Below, piece after piece: positions 17,479 through 23,347 of a stretch of DNA of 37,339 bases. The stretch comes from Streptomyces jumonjinensis (GTDB lineage: Bacteria > Actinomycetota > Actinomycetes > Streptomycetales > Streptomycetaceae), in NCBI RefSeq assembly GCF_009600885.1, contig NZ_VCLA01000042.1, positions 1-37,339 of the forward strand, in the 5' to 3' direction. Under the pieces are notes generated by a model, which saw nothing but the letters and a program-made list of their open reading frames with translations, made no database searches and was not told the DNA's origin. Both the position numbers and the translations under genes were made by a program. Numbering within the stretch: position 1 is the stretch's first letter; each line of letters begins with the position of its first letter.

Positions 17479-18896
17479 GATCCGTACGGGCCAAGGCCGC
17501 CGTCGGCGCCACCCTGGTGGTGGCCGTCGCGCTGATCGGCGCGGGCCTCGCCGTGCTGCTGGTGCTGCGGGACAACCTGGTCAACGCCGCCGATCTCCAG
17601 GCCGAGGTCACCGCCCGCGAGACCGCCTCCCGGTTCGCCCTCGGCCGCGCCCCCGACCTCTCCGACGCCGAGGACCGGCCGATCCAGATCGTGGCCGAGA
17701 ACGGCTGTGTGCTCGCGGTGAGCAAGGGCGTCACGGCCCTCTCCGGCACCGGAAGCCCTCAGACGACCGCCCAGTCCTGCGGCCCGGGGCAGGAGCGGGG
17801 CGACGAGGGCGACGACGACGATGACGACGAGCCCGAGCCCGGGAAGATCGCCACGGGCAGGCCCGACTTCAGCGACGGCAGCGTCACCGTGGACGGCGAC
17901 AGCGCCCCGTACCGCTTCGCCGCCGTCGAGGTCACCCGGGGCGGCGACGGCGTCACCGCCACCGTCTACGCGGGCGCTCCTCTCACCACCGAGGAAGCCG
18001 CCGTGGAGACCGTCCGGGAGGCCATGCTCGTCGGTCTGCCCGTGCTGCTGCTCGTCGTCGGCTCGGTGACCTGGCTGGTGACCCGGCGGGCGCTCCAGCC
18101 CGTCGAGGGCATCCGCGCCGAGATGGCCGCCATCACCGCCTCCGAGGACCTCTCCCGGCGGGTGCCCGAGCCCGCCTCCCGCGACGAGGTGGCCCGGCTG
18201 GCCCGTACGACCAATGAGACGCTCGCCGCCCTGGAGGCGTCCGTGGAGCGGCAGCGGCGCTTCGTCGCGGACGCCTCGCACGAGCTGCGCAGCCCCATCG
18301 CCTCGCTGCGCACCCAGCTCGAAGTGGGCGCGGCCCACCCGGAGTTGCTGGATGTGCCCGGCGCGGTCGCCGACACCGTACGGCTTCAGCAGCTCGCGGC
18401 CGATCTGCTGCTGCTGGCACGGCTGGACGCGGGGGAGAAGCCGGGGCAGGCCCGGATCGACCTCGGGGCGCTGGTGCGCGAGGAGGCGTCGCAGCGGGCC
18501 GGCGACCGGATCGCGGTGACCGTGACGGCCGCCGACGGGCTTGAGGTGAGCGGTTCGCGCTCCCAGGTGGCCCGGGTGCTCGGCAATCTGCTGGACAACG
18601 CCCAGCGCCATGCCCGTACCGCCGTCACCGCCTCCGTACGCCGTGAGGGCCGGGACGTGGTGCTCGCGGTCGCCGACGACGGCGAGGGGGTGCCGGACGC
18701 GGAACGGGAGCGGATCTTCGAGCGGTTCGTACGGCTCGACGACGCCCGCAGCCGGGACGAGGGCGGCGCCGGGCTCGGTCTGGCCATCGCCCGCGATGTC
18801 GCCGAACGGCACGGCGGAAGCCTCACCGTGGGCCGCGCCCCGGCGGGCGGCGCGCTCTTCGAACTGCGCCTGCCCGCCGCCGCCCCCGGGGAATGA
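17475..18896 (+). CDS. Sensor histidine kinase with acidic extracellular domain
   Basis: A 473-residue membrane kinase. TM1 is about 10-31 and TM2 about 184-203, enclosing an extracellular domain of some 150 residues. That domain contains an acidic run (EGDDDDDDEPEPG, about 111-123) and two cysteines (C78, C102). A HAMP segment (RRALQPVEGIRAEM) leads to the HisKA box with H269 in ASHELRSPI, then the N box (LLDNAQRHA) and G boxes (DDGEGVP, GGAGLGLAI). It is co-translated with the response regulator. The acidic run could bind cations or compete with the equally acidic PepSY protein; this is inference from composition. Confidence 0.95.
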   Translation: MRSVRAKAAVGATLVVAVALIGAGLAVLLVLRDNLVNAADLQAEVTARETASRFALGRAPDLSDAEDRPIQIVAENGCVLAVSKGVTALSGTGSPQTTAQSCGPGQERGDEGDDDDDDEPEPGKIATGRPDFSDGSVTVDGDSAPYRFAAVEVTRGGDGVTATVYAGAPLTTEEAAVETVREAMLVGLPVLLLVVGSVTWLVTRRALQPVEGIRAEMAAITASEDLSRRVPEPASRDEVARLARTTNETLAALEASVERQRRFVADASHELRSPIASLRTQLEVGAAHPELLDVPGAVADTVRLQQLAADLLLLARLDAGEKPGQARIDLGALVREEASQRAGDRIAVTVTAADGLEVSGSRSQVARVLGNLLDNAQRHARTAVTASVRREGRDVVLAVADDGEGVPDAERERIFERFVRLDDARSRDEGGAGLGLAIARDVAERHGGSLTVGRAPAGGALFELRLPAAAPGE

Positions 18897-18908
18897 GTCC
18901 CCCGGGGG
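18883..18908. terminator. Terminator hairpin overlapping the kinase stop codon
   Basis: CCCCCGGGGA (18883-18892) pairs with TCCCCCGGGGG (18898-18908). The TGA stop (18894-18896) lies in the loop. It separates the kinase from the convergent MarR gene, whose stop is at 18916. Confidence 0.65.
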
Positions 18909-18915
18909 AGGGGGG

Positions 18916-19392
18916 TCAGACCTGGCCGCGCTTGCCGCGCAGATGGTCGGCGACCGGGGCGAGCGACTCCCGCAGCTCCGCCAGCGCCTCCGGCGTCATC
19001 AGGTCGATGAAGTGCTTCCGTACGGACGCCACATGGTGCGGCGCCACCTTGCGCATGGTCTCCATGCCGTGCTCGGTGAGCACCGCGTACAGCCCGCGGC
19101 GGTCCGACTCGCAGTTCTCGCGGCGGACCAGTCCCGCGCTCTCCATACGGGTGATCTGGTGGGAGAGCCGGCTCTTGGACTGGAGCGTGGCCGCGGCGAG
19201 ATCGCTCATCCGCAGCCGCCGCTCCGCCGACTCGGAGAGGTTCACCAGGATCTCGTAGTCGTTGTTGGTCAGGCCGAACGGCTGGAGGTCCTTTTCGAGC
19301 TGGTGCATCAACAAACGGCTGACATCCAGATGGGTGCGCCAGGTGCACTGCTCGTCATCGGTCAGCCAGCGCGTGGCCGTCTCGGTCTCCAT
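18916..19392 (-). CDS. MarR-family transcriptional regulator
   Basis: A 158-residue winged-helix regulator. The order is an N-terminal dimerisation helix, PFGLTNNDYEILVNLSE, recognition region LRMSDLAAATLQSKSRLSHQITRMESAGLV, wing RRENCESDRRGLYAVLTEHG, then C-terminal helices. A cysteine (in RENCESD) lies at the wing base. There is no ribosome site; TAGAAT lies 6 nt before the ATG, so a leaderless mRNA is likely. An imperfect palindrome across that -10 box suggests autorepression. The AIM24 operon lies upstream on the same strand, but its control by this protein is only a possibility. Confidence 0.93.
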   Translation of the reverse strand: METETATRWLTDDEQCTWRTHLDVSRLLMHQLEKDLQPFGLTNNDYEILVNLSESAERRLRMSDLAAATLQSKSRLSHQITRMESAGLVRRENCESDRRGLYAVLTEHGMETMRKVAPHHVASVRKHFIDLMTPEALAELRESLAPVADHLRGKRGQV

Positions 19393-19398
19393 GTATGG

Positions 19399-19418
19399 AT
19401 TCTACCTAAGAAGTTGAA
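19399..19418 (-). promoter_or_regulatory. Leaderless promoter and possible operator of the MarR gene
   Basis: TAGAAT (minus strand, 19404-19399) ends 6 nt before the ATG. TTCTACCTA at 19400-19408 and GAAGTTGAA at 19410-19418 form an imperfect inverted repeat (6 of 9 positions) across it, the typical size of a MarR operator. Confidence 0.45.
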
Positions 19419-19555
19419 ATGCGGACGAAGTCTGGGAGTGTGACGCAGGGCACCCGTGGTGCGGGACCGCCCGGCGGCCTGTACGACGATTCAGCGCGGT
19501 GCCCGCAGCGTACTGGGGGCGCAGACGTTCGACGTCACACTCCGCAGACTACCCC

Positions 19556-20368
19556 TCACAGGCCGAAGCGACGTTGGAGATCGCCCAGCTGACCGGGGAG
19601 GCGGGGGGTGGACCCGTGTTGACCCTGTCCGCCGCCGTGCCCGCCGCCGTGCCCGCTGCTGTGGCCACTGCCGTGGCCGCCCGGAACCCCCGGCTGCTGC
19701 GGCGGGGCGCCCGTCGCCGCCTCCGGCAGCAAGGACTCCGTCGACTGGAGCAGCACGGTCCCGGCCCCGACGAACTCGAACTGATGCTCCTCGCCGGAGA
19801 CCCCGCCGAGCCCCGTCAGCGTCCGCACCCCGCCCATCACCCCGGTCATATAGCCGTGGTCGTAGTGGTGACACGGGGAAGGACAGTCCGCCCACCCCAC
19901 CAGCGCCTGCGGATCGACCCGGATCGGCGGCTCCATGAACACCACCGGACCGTTCGACGCGGCGACGAACTTCCCGGTCCCGATCAGCGTGACGAACCCC
20001 GGGACGATCGACTGCTTCAGCGCCAGAGACGGCTGGTAGGCCAGGAGATTCCCGGACCGGATCGTCAGATTCCCCTCGTCCAGGTCGAAGGAGTTCACAT
20101 CGAACGCGCGGTCCGCGAGCAGCATCTTCCCGCTGCCCTCGGCCACCACCCAGTCACTCGCGTGCAGCGGGGAGTGGAACGAGGTCCGCAGCAGCCGGTC
20201 CAGCCGGCCGTGGCCGATGCCGTTGAAGTCGATCCGCCCGTAATAGGCGATCATCTTCCCCTTCTGGAGGAACCACTGGCCGCCCTTCAACTCCACACAG
20301 AAGGTGTACGGGTTGACGTTGTCGTCGCTCGGCAGGGTCGTCGGGTCGTGCACCACGGGCGTGCTCAC
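19556..20368 (-). CDS. AIM24 family protein with Gly/His-rich tail
   Basis: A 270-residue protein, third gene of an operon of three AIM24 paralogues. It starts at a GTG (20366-20368) that overlaps the previous stop as GTGA, with GGAGGAG in range. The core is the beta-rich AIM24/TRAP-like fold (MLLADRAFDVNSFDLDEGNLTIRSGNLLAYQ; FEFVGAGTVLLQSTESL). The last 50 residues are low-complexity Gly/His (GHGSGHSSGHGGGHGGG), a possible metal-binding stretch. A CPSPCHHYDHG segment adds two cysteines and three histidines. AIM24 proteins are of unclear function in bacteria; mitochondrial AIM24 shapes inner-membrane organisation. Confidence 0.88.
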   Translation of the reverse strand: MSTPVVHDPTTLPSDDNVNPYTFCVELKGGQWFLQKGKMIAYYGRIDFNGIGHGRLDRLLRTSFHSPLHASDWVVAEGSGKMLLADRAFDVNSFDLDEGNLTIRSGNLLAYQPSLALKQSIVPGFVTLIGTGKFVAASNGPVVFMEPPIRVDPQALVGWADCPSPCHHYDHGYMTGVMGGVRTLTGLGGVSGEEHQFEFVGAGTVLLQSTESLLPEAATGAPPQQPGVPGGHGSGHSSGHGGGHGGGQGQHGSTPRLPGQLGDLQRRFGL

Positions 20369-21015
20369 AGCTTCTCCTCCGATGCCTGGACGTACACCGC
20401 GCCACTGCCGCTCAGCTCCAGCTGGAACGCCTCGCCCGAGCCGCGCCCCACCATGTCGCGCCAGCCGAGCGCGGTGGAGAGCTTGTTGCTCACCTCGCCG
20501 TGGTGGGCCACATACGCCTGTGGATCCACATGGACCGGCCGCCCGGGGGTGATCGGCAGCTCGATCACCCCGCCGTGCGCCATCACCGCGACCGCGCCAT
20601 GGCCGCGCAGGGTGGTGGTGAACAGCCCCTGGCCGGTCACCTGGCCGCGCACCATGCCCATGACCCCGCCCTGCGAGCCCATGAACATCGTGCCCTGCTC
20701 CAGGGAGCCGTCGAAGGCCAGCAGCCGGTCCGCCTCGACGTAGAGCGTGTCCCCGGTCAGATTCACGACCTGGATGTGATGGCCGCCATGGCCGAACAGC
20801 ACGGTGCCCTGCCCGCTGACCGTCATCAGCGGGGCGGCCTCGCCCGCGACCCGGCGGCCGATCATCGCCCCCAGCCCGCCCTGACCGCCCTGGGTGTTCG
20901 GGGTGAAGGAGACCTCCCCCCGGTACGCGAGCATCGCGCCGCGCTGGCTGAACATCCGCCGGCCGGGGGCGATCGTCGCCTCGACCATGCGGGAGTTGAT
21001 CTCACGGAACGGCAT
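20365..21015 (-). CDS. AIM24 family protein
   Basis: A 216-residue AIM24 domain protein beginning MPFREINSRMVEATIAPGRRMF. The frame is open upstream, but GGAGG lies about 6 nt before this ATG and the preceding gene stops one base away, so this start is chosen. The LMTVSGQGTVLFGHGGHHIQVVNL and GEAFQLELSGSGAVYVQASEEK segments align with those of its neighbours. It is the middle gene of three tightly packed genes. Confidence 0.88.
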   Translation of the reverse strand: MPFREINSRMVEATIAPGRRMFSQRGAMLAYRGEVSFTPNTQGGQGGLGAMIGRRVAGEAAPLMTVSGQGTVLFGHGGHHIQVVNLTGDTLYVEADRLLAFDGSLEQGTMFMGSQGGVMGMVRGQVTGQGLFTTTLRGHGAVAVMAHGGVIELPITPGRPVHVDPQAYVAHHGEVSNKLSTALGWRDMVGRGSGEAFQLELSGSGAVYVQASEEKL

Positions 21016-21016
21016 C

Positions 21017-21655
21017 TCAGACCTCCCCGCCGACGGTGTTGCGCTCGCTCGGCTGTACGTAGACGAGCCCGTCGCCCTCGAAACGGATCTGGAACGCCTC
21101 GCCCCCGCCCTCGCCCATGAGGGTGCGGAAGGTGACGCCCGACTGGAAGTTCTGCTGGAGGTTCCCCTGGTGGGCGACGTACGCGCCGGGGTCGACGCAG
21201 AGCGGATACCCCGGGGCCACCCGGAGCACCGTCGCCGGGCCGTCCGACATGATCGCCGCCTGGCCGCTGCCCTCGACGGTGGTGGTGAACAGCCCATGGC
21301 CGCTCGCCCCGCCGCGCAGCCCGGTGAAGCTGGTGCCGGTCCGGAGCGAGCCGTCGGCGCAGAGCAGATTGCTCGACTCGACGTACAGCTTGTCGCCGCC
21401 CAGACTCACCAGATTGATCTCGGAGGCGCGGTCGGCGAAGTAACAGGTGCCCTGCCCCCTCACCTCCATCAGCGTCATCTGCTCGCCGGTGATACGGCGG
21501 GTGACCATCCCGCGGATGCCCTCACCGCCGCCGGACATCTTCTTGAAGGCCATCTGGCCGTCGTAGGCGACCATCGACCCGTTCTTCGCTCTGACGGCGT
21601 CGCCGGCCATGTCGACCGCGAGCACCTTGCTCCCCTGGAGCCGGAACATTGCCAC
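21017..21655 (-). CDS. AIM24 family protein, first gene of the operon
   Basis: A 212-residue AIM24 protein (VAMFRLQGSKVLAVDMAGD at the start). Two starts are possible: the GTG at 21655 and the ATG at 21649. Neither has a ribosome site. TACCGT lies exactly 6 nt before the GTG, so a leaderless GTG start is preferred. The LMEVRGQGTCYFADRASEINLVSL and GEAFQIRFEGDGLVYVQPSE blocks mirror those in the next gene, showing an old tandem duplication. Divergent from the DUF3817 gene at 21814. Function unknown. Confidence 0.85.
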   Translation of the reverse strand: MAMFRLQGSKVLAVDMAGDAVRAKNGSMVAYDGQMAFKKMSGGGEGIRGMVTRRITGEQMTLMEVRGQGTCYFADRASEINLVSLGGDKLYVESSNLLCADGSLRTGTSFTGLRGGASGHGLFTTTVEGSGQAAIMSDGPATVLRVAPGYPLCVDPGAYVAHQGNLQQNFQSGVTFRTLMGEGGGEAFQIRFEGDGLVYVQPSERNTVGGEV

Positions 21656-21661
21656 GGAGCG

Positions 21662-21667
21662 ACGGTA
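21662..21667 (-). promoter_or_regulatory. Candidate -10 box, leaderless AIM24 operon
   Basis: TACCGT on the minus strand, then 6 nt, then the GTG at 21655. No -35 box is evident. Confidence 0.4.
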
Positions 21668-21760
21668 GCCGCCCGTACGCCGCCGGGGACAGGGACGATC
21701 GGCCCGGACACGCACCCCGGACCAAGTCCCGGCAAAGACTCCTGCCACAATGGGCAGGCG

Positions 21761-21780
21761 CTTGTGAGCACATTCACAAG
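21761..21780. promoter_or_regulatory. TGTGA-N6-TCACA palindrome (Crp- or Rex-like)
   Basis: CTTGTGA, six bases, then TCACAAG: perfect 7-bp arms. The core TGTGA-N6-TCACA equals the classical Crp consensus and is close to the Streptomyces Rex operator (TGTGAAC-type arms). It lies 33 bp before the DUF3817 start and about 95 bp from the divergent AIM24 -10 box. Confidence 0.6.
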
Positions 21781-21813
21781 ATCGTCTCCCGTCGTCCCAC
21801 CGAAGGTGCCCCC

Positions 21814-22158
21814 GTGGACATCAAGACCGCCTCGTCGCTTCACCGCCTCCGCCTGATCTCCGCGCCGGAGGCCGTCTCCTTCATCCTGCTGCTCATCGCC
21901 TCGGTGCTGAAGCGCACGACGGAGTTCAACGCGGTGCCGGCCCTGGGCATGATCCACGGCGTGCTCTTCATCCTCTATGTGCTCTTCTGGGCCGACGCCT
22001 GGAACCGCACCAAGTGGGACCTGAAGACGGCGGCGGTGTACTTCGTCCTCTCGGTGCTGCCGCTCGGCGGCTTCGTCGCCGAGCGCAGGCTGAAGCGGGC
22101 CGCGGACGACGCGGTGATCGCCTCCCGCGCCCGCCGTGAGGGCGTCGCCAAGGCGTGA
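21814..22158 (+). CDS. DUF3817 family small membrane protein
   Basis: A 114-residue integral membrane protein starting at a GTG with GAAGGTG at 21802-21808. About three hydrophobic spans are visible: APEAVSFILLLIASVL, GMIHGVLFILYVLFWA and AVYFVLSVLPLGGFVA. The IHGVLF motif is typical of DUF3817. The C-terminus is basic and helical (ERRLKRAADDAVIASRARRE). A second copy of the family lies at 22912. No biochemical function is known for the family as far as I recall. Confidence 0.88.
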   Translation: MDIKTASSLHRLRLISAPEAVSFILLLIASVLKRTTEFNAVPALGMIHGVLFILYVLFWADAWNRTKWDLKTAAVYFVLSVLPLGGFVAERRLKRAADDAVIASRARREGVAKA

Positions 22159-22173
22159 CCCCCCTTGTCGTGT

Positions 22174-22202
22174 ACGGGCCCGAGGCATCGCCCCGGGCCC
22201 GT
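22174..22202. terminator. Hairpin terminator after the first DUF3817 gene
   Basis: ACGGGCCCG (22174-22182) pairs perfectly with CGGGCCCGT (22194-22202), starting 16 bp after the stop at 22158. Confidence 0.65.
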
Positions 22203-22232
22203 TCGCGTACCCCGGGACCCGTTCGCGTACCC
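22198..22232. repeat. Two 15-bp direct repeats, 20-bp period
   Basis: CCCGTTCGCGTACCC occurs at 22198-22212 and 22218-22232. The first overlaps the terminator. The 20-bp period is about two helical turns, so a protein-binding pair upstream of the MarR gene at 22302 is possible. Confidence 0.6.
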
Positions 22233-22289
22233 GGTCGGATCCAGCGGACCGAAAGGCGAGACAGCACTGAACGGCACATGACCAGTCGA

Positions 22290-22295
22290 TAGGGT
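22290..22295 (+). promoter_or_regulatory. Candidate -10 box, leaderless MarR gene
   Basis: TAGGGT followed by 6 nt and the GTG at 22302. A partial -35, CTGAAC, lies 17 bp further upstream. Confidence 0.45.
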
Positions 22296-22301
22296 CATGC
22301 C

Positions 22302-22811
22302 GTGTCCAAGCCGCTCAGCCTTCCCTTCGATCCCATCGCCCGCGCCGACGAGCTGTGGCAGCAGCGCTGGGGGCCCGTTCCCTCGATGGCCGCCATCACC
22401 TCGATCATGCGCGCCCATCAGATCCTGCTCGCCGGGGTCGACGCCGTCGTCAAGCCGTACGGGCTGACCTTCGCACGGTACGAGGCGCTGGTGCTGCTCA
22501 CCTTCTCCAAGGCCGGCGAGCTGCCGATGTCCAAGATCGGCGAGCGGCTGATGGTCCACCCCACCTCGGTCACCAACACCGTGGACCGGCTGGTCAGATC
22601 CGGACTGGTCGACAAACGGCCCAATCCCAACGACGGGCGCGGCACCCTCGCCTCGATCACCGGCAAGGGGCGGGAGGTCGTCGAGGCGGCCACCCGCGAT
22701 CTGATGGAGATGGACTTCGGGCTCGGCGCGTACGACGCCGAGGAGTGCGCGGAGATCTTCGCGATGCTGCGTCCGCTGCGGATCTCCGCACAGGATTTCG
22801 ACGAGACCTGA
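22302..22811 (+). CDS. MarR-family transcriptional regulator
   Basis: A 169-residue winged-helix regulator beginning MSKPLSLPFDPIARADELWQ at a GTG. The DNA-binding part is LPMSKIGERLMVHPTSVTNTVDRLVRSGLV with wing DKRPNPNDGRGTLASITGKG. The N-terminal extension of about 30 residues before the first MarR helix is long for the family. There is no Shine-Dalgarno; a leaderless transcript is likely. It lies between two DUF3817 membrane genes on the same strand, which makes one or both candidate targets. Confidence 0.93.
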   Translation: MSKPLSLPFDPIARADELWQQRWGPVPSMAAITSIMRAHQILLAGVDAVVKPYGLTFARYEALVLLTFSKAGELPMSKIGERLMVHPTSVTNTVDRLVRSGLVDKRPNPNDGRGTLASITGKGREVVEAATRDLMEMDFGLGAYDAEECAEIFAMLRPLRISAQDFDET

Positions 22812-22898
22812 TTTCGACGGGGACCTGACGGAGTCGGCGTCGATTGTCGGCACCGGTTCGGGGCCGCCCCCGGGGGCCGGACGCCTCTCACTCCCGGT

Positions 22899-22904
22899 TA
22901 CGCT
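22899..22904 (+). promoter_or_regulatory. Candidate -10 box of the second DUF3817 gene
   Basis: TACGCT, 7 nt, then the ATG at 22912. This supports the ATG over the in-frame GTG at 22906. Confidence 0.35.
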
Positions 22905-22911
22905 CGTGGCC

Positions 22912-23238
22912 ATGAAACAAACCGTGCTGACCCGCTACCGGGTGATGGCGTACATCACCGCCGTCTGGCTGCTCGTCTTCACCGGCGCCATCATCATGAA
23001 GTACGGCTTCGAGACCGGCGACACCATGATGATCTCCCAGATCCACGGTGTGCTCTTCATCGTCTACGTCATCTTCGCCTTCGACCTGGGCTCCAAAGCG
23101 AAGTGGCCCTTCGGGAAGCTGCTCTGGGTGCTGGCCGCCGGATGCATCCCCGTGGCCTCCTTCTTCGTCGAGCCGAAGATCTCCCGGGAGGCCCGCGCCC
23201 TGATCACGGACGGTGACGCCGTCAAGGCCGGAGCCTGA
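22912..23238 (+). CDS. DUF3817 family small membrane protein
   Basis: A 108-residue membrane protein, MKQTVLTRYRVMAYITAVWLLVFTG at the start. Spans are about VMAYITAVWLLVFTGAIIM, QIHGVLFIVYVIFAF and LLWVLAAGCIPVASFF. It shares IHGVLFI and the overall plan with the 21814 gene, including a charged end after the last span (EPKISREARAL). An in-frame GTG lies 6 bp upstream; the ATG is preferred because TACGCT would give a leaderless start on it. Function unknown. Confidence 0.85.
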   Translation: MKQTVLTRYRVMAYITAVWLLVFTGAIIMKYGFETGDTMMISQIHGVLFIVYVIFAFDLGSKAKWPFGKLLWVLAAGCIPVASFFVEPKISREARALITDGDAVKAGA

Positions 23239-23316
23239 CCTCATGTCCCGCCGCCGCGTGCGCACGGCACGCGGCGCCAGGGTCCCATTCCGCCGCCTGG
23301 CCTCTCTTCATGGACG

Positions 23317-23340
23317 TTTACTAGGACGTCCTAGTAAATT
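23317..23340 (+). promoter_or_regulatory. Perfect 22-bp palindrome overlapping the icmA promoter
   Basis: TTTACTAGGAC (23317-23327) is followed directly by its exact reverse complement (23328-23338). The -10-like TAAATT (23335-23340) overlaps the right arm and ends 7 nt before the icmA ATG. A repressor bound here would occlude the promoter. The TetR protein encoded at 25209-25844, or a regulator elsewhere, could be the ligand. Confidence 0.75.
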
Positions 23341-23347
23341 TGAGAAC

